This document shows positions 28,101 through 38,747 of a DNA stretch of 64,000 bases, piece after piece (the first letter of the stretch is position 1; each line of letters begins with the position of its first letter). The DNA comes from Lates calcarifer (taxonomy: Eukaryota > Chordata > Actinopteri > Centropomidae): assembly GCF_001640805.2 (NCBI RefSeq), contig NC_066845.1, positions 21,702,307 to 21,766,306 on the forward strand, given 5' to 3'. A program made the translations under genes and the position numbers. The notes under the pieces were generated by a model, which saw nothing but the letters and a program-made list of their open reading frames with translations, was not told where the DNA came from and made no database searches.

Positions 28101-30957
28101 TTTCTGCAGACAGTTCCTATAGGTGTCCCAAGTAGTTAGGCAGTGTTACTACATGTAATATTAGAACAACGCTGTACAGCAGGAGGTAGACCTGAATATC
28201 AATATCAGAGTGATGAGAGAGAGGCAGTCTGGTTGGTCAGAGGTTCATCCTACAGCAAGATAATAAACCAGAACATTATGCTATGTTCTTCTTTCACTAT
28301 TCTCTACCCCCCTTTAACCCTAACCCCCTAGTGCTGCTCATGGTGGGATCTGTTGGGTCTCTCTCTGTAAATACCTATTTTAAAGAGTACGGTCTAGACC
28401 TGCTCTATATGAAAAGTGCCTTGAGATGACTTTTGTTGTGATTCTGTGCTATATAAATAAACTGAATAACTGAATTGAACATTAGAAGAACAGAACTAAA
28501 TGGAGGCTTCACATGATGATGACAGTCTCCAGACTTGAACCCAGTGGAGCTGGTAGGTGATAGTATGTCAGTATGTGGCCAAAAGTGACTTAATACTGCT
28601 TTAAAGCAAATGTCAGCCAGTTGACCAGCATCATCATCACACCAGCACAACAATGAGGTAGCCCCCCATATTTATTCTGATATCTGTGCTTACATAGAGG
28701 AATGACTTAAGAAATTACCCTCATTCATATCTGTTAGTAATATCTCATGGACAGTGACTCATATTGCCTCCTACTTCTCTTTTGTGGGGCCATTAACATA
28801 AACAAGATAGTAAGTGTATGATTTAACCTGTGGGAGCCTTGCCAATATAATATTTCACTAGAGGAAAGGTGGATATCAGGAATTAAATGTTCCCATCTGC
28901 AACAACAAGCTTCTACAAAGGCGAGATGTTCCACTTTGTGAGCTCAGTATCTCTAAAAGGGTTTGATATTTTTCCTTAACAAAGCAGGGAATGTATTGTT
29001 GTTGGATGAGGGCCAGTGAAGTGGTCCGTGAATGGGAGGACTCCTCAGGACAGAGCTGTGGCTAGCACCGTCTGGCATGTGAAATACACACATGTCCCAT
29101 GCTAGGTAGAAAAGGATGAGTGGGCGTTTGGCTCTGTGTAAATCAGACCAGAATTATCTGACCTCATGACACGCATTCTCCTAATATATGGTGTTGTTCT
29201 GCTGCTTCAGTCAATTTGCCTGTAGTCTAGGAGAGAACATCTGATTTACAGTGGCAGCACTAAAGTTTGCGAGTGAGATTAGAAGTGTGAGAACCAGGGA
29301 ACTGAGGTTTGATGGGTGGAATTAAACTTTGCCAGTCTCTGTAACACTTTCAAAAAGCTGAGGGATCAGCAAGACGTTCGTGAAGCTTGACACATTCCCT
29401 CCCTCATTTTTGCCTTGTTCATTGAAGCGTAGAAGATAATAGTGTTAAAGGGATTTTACACTTTTTGATGTGCTGCTCCACTTCATCACAGTGGAAGGTG
29501 AACATGTGTTTAGCTCCTGTTTTGTTTGGAGAATTTAACTTTAGGTTTGTACTAATGCTCAAGAGACAGCTATGTACTATTGACATGTCTCGAGCTTAAC
29601 TGACCAGACTGTGTCTGATTCCTCAGCTTCAGTGAGGACGGGATGGAAGTCATGGAGAGGTTGATATATCTGTTTCGCAAGTTCCACCAATTGAAGATCA
29701 GTAATGAAGAGTATGCCTGTATGAAAGCCATCAACTTCCTCAACCAAGGTAACAGCACAACCTATACTGTATAAGTACCACTATAAGTGGATCCAAGCAT
29801 TTGTTGACTCTTTCTGTGCTCCCCACCTGACTTTCTCCCATCATTCGTATCATTGCAGATATCAGAGGACTGTCCAACACCTCCCAGCTTGAGCAGCTGA
29901 ACAAGCGCTACTGGTATGTGTGTCAGGACTACACTGAGTATAAGTACCCGCACCAGCCCAAACGCTTCCCTGAGATCATGATGTGTCTGCCGGAGATCCG
30001 CTGCATCGCAGGTAAGGCCTTCAAGTACTATATAGTACAGTGGTTAGTATGTTTTGTGTTTCATTCAGTGCGTCTGTATCCTATGATGTGATGAAAATGG
30101 CGGCAGGTAACTTCAAATATTCTTGTTTCCAATACTAGTAGCTACCCCCTCTCCTTCCACTTGATTTTTAGTTGTTTTTTTTTTTCCTATCACTGGACTC
30201 AGTGTCCCGTGAACAGAAAATTCACCCAAGGCTGTCAACCTGTGAAAGTTCTTTTGACAGCTTGTGTTCACCATTGAATTTCTAATTCTCCATGTGCTCC
30301 CATTTTAATTTGCTGTTGACGCAAACTCCAGACTTCCTCTATTTTTGTCACTTCTATCAGTACAGCAGTCATGTTGTACTGTAGTATGTTACTCTGAGCT
30401 TTGTTCCACGTTATGTTACTGTTGAGGACACTCACTGCTCCCTCCACTGTTGCGTCTCATTGTAAACCTTCCTGCAGCTCAAAGAGCATAGTCTTTCCCT
30501 GTTGGTTAGGAAAAAGCTGCATGAAGTGTTGAGTTTCATTAAGAGTAACTTAACACCAAGTGGTGAGTAGTGATGAGTGTAATATGACTCTGTTGTTGTT
30601 TATGATGGAGTTAGTGTGGTGAGAGTTTATATTATGGTGATGTTTCACTGGAGGTCATGTAAGTCCTCCTCAGTCTTTGCTCAAGATGGATTATTATATT
30701 ATTTGAGACTCAGCCATTATCAAATTTCAATTTCAACATCAAATTTATTCAAAAACTCATAGCATGTCAATGTAAACTAGGCTAAGCTAAGCTAATTATA
30801 AACTAAAGTGTTGTTTTTGTTTGCAGGGAAGCTAGTGAATGTCCCTCTGGAGCAGCTCCCCCTCTTGTTTAAAGCAGTCTTGCACTCCTGCAAATCCAGC
30901 CTGACCAGCTACAGGACCGGCCCATTGCCCTGTGTGAACACCTCCACCGGAAACTAG
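23486..30957 (+). CDS. nr6a1: GCNF / nuclear receptor NR6A1, partial (N-terminal exon(s) outside window)
   Basis: Eight exons join in frame: 23486-23716, 24334-24389, 25316-25476, 26281-26511, 27100-27354, 29627-29748, 29859-30011 and 30827-30957, giving 445 full codons plus a split first codon. Every boundary is GT-AG and the phases match. Residues 8-68 form two C4 zinc fingers (Cys 8, 11, 25, 28 and 44, 50, 60, 63) with P-box CEGCKG. The hinge follows (NKSIGPVQ, then an S/N/P-rich stretch). From about residue 227 comes the ligand-binding domain, with the helix 3-5 signature [13 protein letters not shown]...WQELILLS. It is strikingly close to mammalian NR6A1. GCNF is known as a nuclear orphan receptor that binds DR0 elements as a homodimer and represses pluripotency genes such as Pou5f1. 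The C terminus is about 14 residues longer than the human one. The a/b paralogue is not assigned. Confidence 0.96.
23717..24333 (+). other. nr6a1: nr6a1 intron (DBD to CTE exon)
   Basis: It starts GTAAAG followed by a GTGTGTGTGTGTATATA run and ends TTGCAG. No ORF or repeat of note lies within it. Confidence 0.9.
24334..24389 (+). CDS. nr6a1: nr6a1 small exon: C-terminal extension of the DBD
   Basis: This 56-base exon encodes [18 protein letters not shown] after completing the Ala codon. It is the carboxy-terminal extension that contacts the minor groove and gives the receptor its extended half-site specificity (family knowledge). Acceptor TTGTCTTGCAG; donor GTAAAT; ends in phase 0. Confidence 0.96.
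24390..25315 (+). other. nr6a1: nr6a1 intron with CA repeat
   Basis: Non-coding. It contains the (AC)n tract at 25072-25107. The 3' end is GT-rich and followed by TTTTAG. Confidence 0.9.
25072..25107 (+). repeat. (AC)n microsatellite
   Basis: An AC run with one AAAC interruption, about 210 bp before the hinge exon of nr6a1. Confidence 0.95.
25316..25476 (+). CDS. nr6a1: nr6a1 exon: hinge region
   Basis: It begins [15 protein letters not shown] and continues into a hydrophilic Ser/Asn/Pro/His-rich hinge ending STLSSN, closely parallel to mammalian GCNF. The acceptor is GTGTGTGTGTTTTAG, with GU repeats in place of most of the usual pyrimidine tract. Donor GTGAGT; two bases of a codon carry over. 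Confidence 0.96.
25477..26280 (+). other. nr6a1: nr6a1 intron
   Basis: GTGAGT...CTAG. I see nothing coding. A short GT repeat lies near the 3' end (26245-26256). Confidence 0.9.
26281..26511 (+). CDS. nr6a1: nr6a1 exon: hinge to LBD helix 1
   Basis: It encodes RSVEMNGY...[11 protein letters not shown]...[13 protein letters not shown], matching the conserved segment before LBD helix 3 in GCNF. The acceptor region contains a GT repeat about 30 bases upstream and ends GTATCTAG. Donor GTGAGA, phase 2. Confidence 0.95.
26512..27099 (+). other. nr6a1: nr6a1 intron
   Basis: GTGAGA...CCAG, AT-rich, with a short (AT)n run at about 26810-26820. Nothing else is evident. Confidence 0.9.
27100..27354 (+). 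CDS. nr6a1: nr6a1 exon: LBD core (helices 3-6)
   Basis: It encodes [20 protein letters not shown], then [20 protein letters not shown] and [20 protein letters not shown], the nuclear-receptor LBD signature. It is the most strongly conserved part of the LBD here, with only scattered substitutions from mammals. Acceptor TTCATTCCAG; donor GTGAGT. Confidence 0.97.
27905..28660 (+). mobile_element. Decayed Tc1/mariner-like element, interrupted
   Basis: The left part starts like a known fish Tc1 end ('cactactgatcaaatgtttt') and continues with 'gtttttattgaaatttcagcag'. Inside, 28193-28290 resembles Tc1-like transposase coding sequence; one frame reads [12 protein letters not shown], a mutated form of the QDNDPKH signature around a DDE catalytic residue. 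After an interruption at about 28325-28484, transposase-like sequence resumes ('agtctccagacttgaaccc' = SPDLNP at about 28527-28545). It is frameshifted and dead. The family is inferred from motifs; the ends are approximate. Confidence 0.7.
28325..28484 (+). repeat. Teleost 3'-tail repeat nested in the Tc1 remnant
   Basis: It carries the block 'gagtacggtctagacctgct', then 'gtgccttgagatgactt', 'ttgttgtgatt' and 'gctatataaataaactgaa', a widespread fish repeat tail that I associate with non-LTR retroelements or their SINEs. A related copy is at 43115-43206. It splits the Tc1-like copy, so it inserted later. The exact class is uncertain. Confidence 0.7.
29627..29748 (+). CDS. nr6a1: nr6a1 exon: LBD mid segment
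   Basis: It encodes [20 protein letters not shown] and [16 protein letters not shown], the helix 8-9 region of GCNF. Acceptor TGATTCCTCAG; donor GTAACA, ending one base into an Asp codon. Confidence 0.96.
29859..30011 (+). CDS. nr6a1: nr6a1 exon: LBD helix 9-10 region
   Basis: It encodes [20 protein letters not shown]...[20 protein letters not shown]. The exon is separated from the previous one by only 110 bp, a compact intron typical of teleosts. Acceptor TATCATTGCAG; donor GTAAGG. Confidence 0.96.
30012..30826 (+). other. nr6a1: Last nr6a1 intron
   Basis: GTAAGG...TTTGCAG. Non-coding, with a T run at about 30173-30185. No repeat recognised. Confidence 0.9.
30827..30957 (+). CDS. nr6a1: nr6a1 terminal coding exon with lengthened C terminus
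   Basis: After [22 protein letters not shown] the protein continues about 20 residues ([20 protein letters not shown]) to TAG at 30955-30957. The human protein as I know it ends about six residues after the same CK. The tail is Ser/Thr-rich and has no AF-2 activation motif, in keeping with GCNF acting as a repressor. It is read from one open frame with no splice needed. Confidence 0.95.
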
Positions 30958-31267
30958 ACCCCCCCTCCCTGACCCCCCGAGTCGAGGGATTGGTCTCCCC
31001 TCTTGTGAATGTGACAAGCAACTAGTTTGTTTTTTGTAACTTTTTTCTTTATATATTTATTACATGACAGAGCTGAATGTATGCTGATTTACACTGTGCA
31101 CATGCTTCTGTACAAAACAAATGCTCATAGATGCATTGGTCTTTGGAGTTTACAAGTGTGTATCCAGTTTGCTCAATGTGTCAGTGTTGCCATTGTTAGA
31201 GCTAGACTTTAAAAGAGTTTATTTTATTCAGACGGGGGCAGATAGACACGTGATTAGTGTTTTGAGA

Positions 31268-31275
31268 CTACCTCA
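31268..31275 (+). promoter_or_regulatory. nr6a1: let-7 8-mer seed match in nr6a1 3' UTR
   Basis: CTACCTCA is the perfect 8-mer complement of the let-7 seed, about 310 bases after the stop codon. Mouse Nr6a1 is an established let-7 target, so conservation in a fish is plausible. The preceding A also makes an ACTACCT match to the miR-196 seed. Confidence 0.6.
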
Positions 31276-31893
31276 GGAAGATGTTATGATGTTATGTATT
31301 TTCAGGTACCTTTTCTGTTGTTAAATGAAGAGTGGCCCAGTCTAAAACCAGATCCCTGTGGATGTTTTGGCACCTCAATCAGAGGCTGAATGTTCATAGG
31401 GGCTTCATAAATCAAACAGTGTTTTGTTACACTGAAAATGCAAAGTGAGTTAGTAAAACTGAGCTATTTTATCTGCATGGTCTCCCAGATGTCCTGCTAA
31501 TGGGAGGTGTTCTTGTCAATTTAACATTCCATGAGTTAAGGTGACAGTCATTGGATCTGTGGGATCTTCATTGAAAAAGGAGCATACGGGTATTTTTTTA
31601 CAATCATAGACTGGGGATGTAAGGCTTTATTGCAAGGGAAGAGGAGGATAGCTAGGTTTGCTGTTTTAGTTTTATTGTTTTTCCTTTTTTGACCAAAGTG
31701 TTATGCAATGCTTTTTTCAAACACCCATTGATGGGTAGGGAGCTGATAGCTTCACAAAAAATTCTTATCAATGAAGGATCAGGATAAGAAATTAATCAAT
31801 CTGTGTCAGAGGGGAGAACCCTCTGCTGGACAGATCAGATGAGTATGTTGCCGGATTTCATTCTAAATGCTGCTAAACATGCACACATTCTTA

Positions 31894-32022
31894 TGCACAC
31901 ATATATGCATAGAGCAGATGTGATTCCCAGTCTTTGCTTTTCCCTCTGCTTTTTGTCAGATGGCTCGTTTATTGGGCTCTGCTGCCTTCAGTGTCAGGAA
32001 CTTGGTGCATTGTAGCCTGCTT
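31894..32022 (+). repeat. 129-bp direct duplication, copy 1
   Basis: This segment, starting TGCACACATATATGCATAG and ending GTAGCCTGCTT, recurs at 33297-33425 with a single mismatch visible by eye (T versus C in the CTGCTTYTTGTCAG part). The flanks are unrelated. It does not resemble any mobile element I know. Confidence 0.95.
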
Positions 32023-33097
32023 TTTACAACATTTCATCACCTAAATTTAAGGTCCATGATACTGATGTTTGGTTAGAATTATAGTCTGTATAATGTTGAC
32101 TTCTTCAATTTATTCAGCGCAAGTGAGAGATCTTGGGTCAGTAGATGTATACTTGACATAACTGGAACTGACAACAACTGGATCCAAATGTGGACAGAGG
32201 TGGACAGTCAGCATTCATTACCTTTGGTTCATATGAAGATGGCGTAGAACATTAGCTTCTGTTAGCTTATCCAGCTTTTAACCACTCTGCAAAACCCCAG
32301 ATTAAAAACCAAGTTTCATTGGAAATTAGACTGCTTTCATGTCTTGTCAGGTCCAATCAAAGTTTTGCACAGACCAAAGACTGGTAGCAGTTTAAGTTGA
32401 ACCTGACTGCGATCTGAGGGGCATTTCAAACGGTGGACCTGAGACTTGGTTCAGGTCTGTTCCTCAGGGTTTTAGTGGGTGAGGTTGGCCAAGAAATCAA
32501 CAAATGAAACTTCTTTCATGGACTGGCTTCAAGTTTATTCTCAACAAAAAGTTTGCAGATTATCACTTTAACCCAGATAAAAGTGGATTCAGTGTGATTG
32601 ATATGGGCCAGGTCTCAATGATTCTAGGCTAGGTTTAGAGAATTTAGGTGACTTACCCCTGGCCTGCATACCCTCTGTGACAGATATGCACATTGTTTAA
32701 AAAAAAAGCCATAGAAAATGGTCTTTATTTTTGAAGTATGAGATGATCATTTCTTGGATTCTTCAAGTTTTTAGCCATTTCAAGATGTACGAACAATTTT
32801 GAAATGCAGGCAAAATGCAGTCCTCGCAACGACTCTCTTTTTTGCACACGACGGTGAGGTTTGGAGACCTTGACCACTGACCTCAGCCACTGCCCACCCA
32901 GTGTGTTCCTCTCTCTCAGGTCCCTGCCGACCTGGATCTAAACAGGGTAAAGTGAGTGTTATGTATTGCATTCAGGAGTTCTTCAGTGGCCATGCTGATG
33001 TACTTGTAGTATTAGTAGACATAGGTTCCAGGACATTGTAGGTCCTCTGTAGAAAAAAGTGTTTTTCTTTTCCATTTTATTTCTCCCAAGGTCCTTA

Positions 33098-33130
33098 CCC
33101 CCCCCCACCCCACCCGCCCAACCCCACCCC
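33098..33130 (-). other. C-rich tract (G-quadruplex on - strand)
   Basis: Runs of 9, 4, 3, 3, 4 and 4 C residues separated by one to three bases. The complementary strand can form a quadruplex; the sense RNA would offer poly(C)-binding-protein sites. Confidence 0.6.
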
Positions 33131-33296
33131 TCTTCATTCAGTGAAAGTGGATGTAATTTGAAGGTGAAGCATGCAATGTGGATTTTTGTCTTGGCATTGA
33201 TAATGGGTGGAGCGCAAGACAGTGGCATCTTCTGAATGTCGTGGCTTCTCTCTCCTGTTTCCATCCACCTCTCTGTGTGTAGCCTGTGTGTAGCCT

Positions 33297-33425
33297 TGCA
33301 CACATATATGCATAGAGCAGATGTGATTCCCAGTCTTTGCTTTTCCCTCTGCTTCTTGTCAGATGGCTCGTTTATTGGGCTCTGCTGCCTTCAGTGTCAG
33401 GAACTTGGTGCATTGTAGCCTGCTT
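33297..33425 (+). repeat. 129-bp direct duplication, copy 2
   Basis: Second copy of the 31894-32022 segment, same orientation, offset 1403 bp. The near identity means either recent duplication, gene conversion or an assembly artefact. Confidence 0.95.
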
Positions 33426-35042
33426 GTTCCTCATTCAAATGTTCCAGTTAGCCTCTTTTCATCTTTTGATTTTTATACATTTTCATGTACCTTTGTAGTT
33501 ATTGTGAATGTTTGGGGGTTTTGTTGTTTTTCACTTTTTTTTGTTTGTTTTTTTTCCTTTGGTTTTGTTTTGTTTGTTTGTTTGTTTTTTTGAGTGGAGA
33601 CAGCTCCTGAAATTTTCTACATTTTGAATGAATTCTTGACTTTTTTGGACATGATCATTAATAACACTATGAAAAAAAGGTATTACTCAGGCAATGTCAG
33701 TCACGTTTTATATGGACAATACTGACATTTTGGAGTCTTTTATGTATTATTTGAATCATTTTACAATGCAAAGGGTATGTTTTAGAGCTATTGTTGGTTC
33801 TAAACTTGAATTAAATTACATTCATTTTCTACCATAGTGTTCTCAGAGCAGCTTAGTCAGGTGTGTGGAGAATATCGTCTCCCTCCATATAGTGAAATGT
33901 ACATCAATCATCACACAGGCTTAAAGGGTCATTTTACCTACATTACAACACATGCATTAAAATATTTTCTCACTCACCTCTGGTGGTGTGTCACCATGAA
34001 GATAGTTTTGGTTTTATCTGCTGAAGTTTTAGGATATCCATCTCTGAAATTTCTTTAACCCTAGTACAGTGGACATGGATGGTATTTAGTTTGTGGTGCT
34101 TACATTACTAAAAAAAATACATTTAAAATGTTCAACATTACACATTTCTACAGGAGAACTATACTGACTAGTTTCTGTTTCTGTGTCACTGTGTTTTCAT
34201 TGGAACTACTTTCTAGCAAAGAAATAGTCCCTCTGAAAACTGTCACCATGAAGTGTTTTCTGTTAATTACCTAGAGTGACAAGCATGCTGTTTCTGAAAG
34301 GCTTTGGCTGAATTTTCTACATGTAATCAGCTAGTTCTGTCAGCACTACACAGATATTTTAAATACAGGGCAAATAAACCCATGACTATCTGCAGGGCAG
34401 GACACCAAGTGAGAAAATGTGTTTTTTGTCATTTTGATGATCTGACCCTTTAATTCACTTTTTCTCAGGGATAGAAACATTTATGTAACAAAAATCTGAG
34501 TGATGATCTATCATGTTAAAGGAAAAATCCCCCTAAATGCTTTACCACTGTACAGAAACTACAACAATGAAACTTAGCAATGAAATTTTTTAGCTGCCAG
34601 GTTTTAGAGTGAGAAAGTAAAGAGAAAGTCTAATGCTGCCAGTTTGCACTGATGTTTATCAGTCCCACCTCTCTGTACAGAAACAGTGAACAGAGAAATG
34701 TAGGATAGTGCTAACTACAGCAGAAGTACCAAAGAAAGGTTCAGGGTGGCCAACAACAAAGTCACTTCATGTTAACTCCAGTAACTCCAGGAATGCACTG
34801 AACATCACAGACTGCTGAGATCTGACGGTGGAAGAGGATCTGAAGTGGGATTTTTCCCTTCAATGTAGCAGCAAATGCTAATCAACATTTAAAAAAACTC
34901 ACCACAGCTACCTTACTACCACTGCTCTGACTTCCTAACTGGTATATTTTGATACATATGTGCTGAAGAAAGTGTTCTTTTTATTTTCTGTATTTGTATT
35001 TTTTGCAGACAAGGGATGTCATTTGCAATTTCTGTACTGAAA

Positions 35043-35049
35043 CTACCTC
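35043..35049 (+). promoter_or_regulatory. nr6a1: Second let-7 seed match (7-mer)
   Basis: CTACCTC followed by T: a 7-mer-m8 let-7 site, relevant only if the 3' UTR extends this far. It also overlaps an ACTACCT miR-196-type seed match. Confidence 0.35.
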
Positions 35050-36368
35050 TTTATTTGTCATCATGTTACTTTCATATCGGTGATTTTTTTTGTCTTATTT
35101 ATTGGTTTCATTGCACCAATGTTCTGTTATTTTGTGTCTCTTATTTCACTCAGTGACTTCTCAGCTTTAGAACAAGTGCTGATACCTGTTTTCATTCCTC
35201 TTTTTTAATGCGTAAACATGTTGCCTCATATTCATCTACTCACAGTTGTCTGCTGTCAGCAGCTTTTTTTCCTCTGAAGTATGTTACACTCCATTTCACA
35301 TTTCAGGGACCTTCCTTCTCCTTTTTTTGGCTTTGTTTCATGTTAAAGTAGTGTCATCTTTTATTTCAATTCTGTCCTGTTATTATGAATCTAAAACCAA
35401 AGATGAAAGAATGTCAATGACAATGTTAGCGTACTGAAGCATTCACGTGATGCATTCTTACTGCAGTTAACTGGTGCTTTATTTTCCTATCCTGACCTTT
35501 TTGGAGTACATTATCTTGTGAATGGCTGTTTGTTGTGTACACCACATCACGGTGCGCCACTATATGTGTTTTTTTTTTCCTCTACTGTGCTCCGTGATTG
35601 TTTTTCATTGACAAGGCGGTTCAAGGTAACAATGGGGCTGCTATCATATCTGACTGCCAGTGTTGCTTATGATCAATTATTAATCAGAGAATGTAACTGA
35701 GGTCAAACTGACATCTCCTCCTGTTTACATGCTTTCGCGTACTCGTGTGACCCTGATGCTGTGGCACGCGACCACAGACAGACTAGTGCAGTGTTATCAC
35801 TGGGGTTGGACTCATAGCTTTTTAATAGAAGTTGCCAGCCTTACTTGCTCATATGAGCATCATTACCCCATACAATATAGGAACTCTTAGGAACAGTTCT
35901 GCCTTTAAAGTTGCATCCTGGGTTGTCATAGTTGAATACTTTTTTTAAAACATAATTCCTATCACGTAAGAAATATTTTACTTAACTTATTTTGGGGGTG
36001 AAAACCAGAAATGTTCACTTTAAACATCCATTTGATCCTGCAGAAAGAATTATTGAAGTTTGACCTATTTGTATTGTATGTTCACACATGCAGTTTTGCA
36101 AAGAAGTGGATGGTTTTAATGGACTTTCCATGCAGATTCACTTTAATTCTTTTCCTCCACATAGTAGCATTTAACTATGGATTTATTTACGATCTCGTCA
36201 TCTGGCTGCTAATGATGCTTGTCTTGGACTGCTGTTATAATTGTCCACTGGTGTCACCACGTTTCCAGATCCAGTAATGAAAATTGATAGATGTCATTAT
36301 AACCAGTAGGAATAATGTTCAAAGAAGAAACTCTAAAGAAAAGAAAGGTTAAACCAGAGTTCGCACTG

Positions 36369-36397
<29 letters not shown>
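36369..36397 (+). repeat. T29 homopolymer
   Basis: An uninterrupted T run followed by GCAG. It could be the reversed poly(A) tail of a minus-strand retro-insertion, but no recognisable element follows. Confidence 0.95.
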
Positions 36398-36399
<2 letters not shown>

Positions 36400-36775
36400 A
36401 GCTGTGGTCAGGAAGGAGGCACCATCCATCTCATGAAAGAGTCACTCACTAATTCTCTGTCAAAGGCCAGTATAGGCAAACCAGCATATCACCAACATGG
36501 TGTCCAACCCTAGTGCTGTAACACTGTTAGAACCCTTTTGTACAGGAGCACAAGATGAGAAGAGTTTGGGAGAAGTAAGAGAGTAGAAAAATCTTGACAT
36601 ATCTCAGGGAATAAATAGCTTTACACACAGTCATCACCTGTGATCAAACAATTGAAACACCATTGTTTTCTTCTTCAGAAATCTCTTGTCTGCTCTTGTT
36701 ACTTTAACTACCTGTGAAGAATGTGATCCATTACGTGTTAAAAGCATGTTTAGAATGTGTTAGGACTTGAAACCA

Positions 36776-36781
36776 AATAAA
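36776..36781 (+). terminator. nr6a1: Candidate nr6a1 polyadenylation signal
   Basis: AATAAA followed within about 60 bases by TGT-rich sequence ('tgtgaacg', 'gtgtatgcagactgtcc'). It is one of several candidates; transcript data are needed to choose. Confidence 0.35.
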
Positions 36782-38747
36782 TGTGAACGTTATGCAAGTG
36801 TATGCAGACTGTCCTACATTTTTCTGTCCACCTTTGACTTTTATACGCAACAGTATAGTGATCATAGAAACTGATGTAATGATAGTCTATTCAGTCAATG
36901 ATACTGAGCTTACTGGGGAATAACAAGGCAGAGGGTATAAAGCTAAAAGCTGTGTGGAATGGAGTTTGGATATACTTGTCCCTGACCTGTTGCTCAGCGA
37001 ACACCAATGTGTTTTTCACATTGAGATACTAGCATTAAAATCATTAAAATAAACACAAAAAAGTGTGTTTCACCCTGTTTCAAACATGCCAGATCCATTC
37101 TTACTGCAAGTCATGGCAACATAGGTGAAATTTATATTTTTATTAGTCAGTTGCTCTGAAAATGCTAATATTCAGTGCACTGGCTTGGCTGCTGTTGTTC
37201 ATAAAATATACACAATACTGCATATAATTAGAAATTTTGTATGTTTAATACAACTGTTTTATTGGTTTATAATTCTTCATATAACATACAGTATTCCTCA
37301 ACAATCACGCACTGAGCCTAAATGAATTCTGAATAAACATAAAAAACAAATATTTGCAGCATATTAAGTAATCCTAATAAAAATATTTCATACTGAAATT
37401 ACAATATTTTTTGATCATCCATTTTAACAAAATACAGCCACACCACTGACTTCCTTTGACAATTAGTTTGCAGCTGACTCAGAGAAGTTACACCTAACAG
37501 GACCTAGTCAGACCCCGCCTGGGTTTTCACAGGTAGCCTGTCCACAAGACCTCTGAATGTGCCCTGTGGTATCAGGCACCAGGCTGTAAATCGCAGATTG
37601 TTCAAGCCCTGTAAGTTGGGCATTCAAGGATCTGACTTGTTTTTTACATCCCTCAGATGCTTGATTGGACTGAAATGAAATGAAACGTCCGCATGCATAA
37701 AAGCTGTACTGTCACTGCATGCAGTATATGCTGCTTCTCTTTGGCTGTCAGGCTCACACAGCAGCAGTAACAACATAACGTGAGGTACAAACAAAAGTCC
37801 CACTAACTACAGTGCATTGACTAATGTTAGCTAAACAAAGCCAAACTGCTGTGGTATCTGCTGCTGCTGCATTCTGAGATTTTGCTGTTGCTCTCTGGCA
37901 ACATGAAGAGCCATCCTTAATATTAACACCTGTGTCTTTCCCATTGTGACAAGTTGAAATGTCTGCTGTGAAAAAGGCCTGTGGAATGAATACGAAGTAT
38001 TCACTGCATGGACGTCATGCCAACAGTCCAAAGATGCAAATCCATCATGTTTTAAAGATGCACAGATGTTTTGTAGACTTACAGATGTGCAACAATTGTG
38101 TTTATGCAAATTGAAGATAAGTGTCTGAAATCACAATTCACCACCAGCCTAAAGTGGTGGTAGAGTTTTTTGCTTGAACTTATCGTTTTGAAGTAAAAGT
38201 TGATTATACAGTGTAGTTGGCTATAAATAATGACACCATCTATGTTTAGATTGATTCATTGTCACTAGGCATTTCTGGCAGCCACCAAGTACAAAAACTT
38301 AGGGGAAAATGAAGGCTCGATTTGTGTGCCTTCCACTGTATATATTGTTCATAGGTATATCCAGCTACAGCCATTGCACAAATGTGAAGAGCAAACATGT
38401 AGGAAGTTGAAGGAAGTTGAAGGACGTTGAACTTCCAAATATGGTACTGCACACTCAAAACAGGAAGAGGAGGGAGAGGAGTATAGATCTTTTGTTTTGG
38501 TAGCTTCCCTAAGCAGCGGAAATGGTGGACAGTGGAATAACCGGGGCAAATATGGAAATTCTACCCAGAGCCCTGTTGTTAGAGGAGGCAAAGAGGGCAA
38601 AGAGGAAGAGTGACAGAAAGGCCTGATGTTATATAACTTACTCTAAATATTAGATGTCTTTGTCTCTCAGTTTTGATGTTTTTTTAACCTACAAGTTTCA
38701 ATTAAACTCTTGATTTACATGTCACAAAAGCTCAGAGGCAGTAATGT

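Larger units (their letters stand above)
27355..29626 (+). other. nr6a1: nr6a1 intron carrying nested transposon
   Basis: The largest intron between recognised exons (2.27 kb). It hosts a decayed Tc1-like element that is itself interrupted by another repeat (listed separately). The flanks 27355-27900 and 28670-29626 show nothing recognisable. Confidence 0.9.
30958..36800 (+). other. nr6a1: Probable long 3' UTR of nr6a1
   Basis: Downstream of the TAG the sequence is T-rich and carries no recognised transposon until well past 36.8 kb. It holds let-7 seed matches and candidate AATAAA signals at 34373, 36610 and 36776. Mammalian NR6A1 also has a multi-kilobase 3' UTR (established knowledge). The true 3' end cannot be seen from sequence alone; it could be any of these signals or an earlier variant. 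Within it lie a 129-bp direct duplication, a C-rich tract (33098-33130) and a T/GTTT-rich run (33525-33592). Confidence 0.5.
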
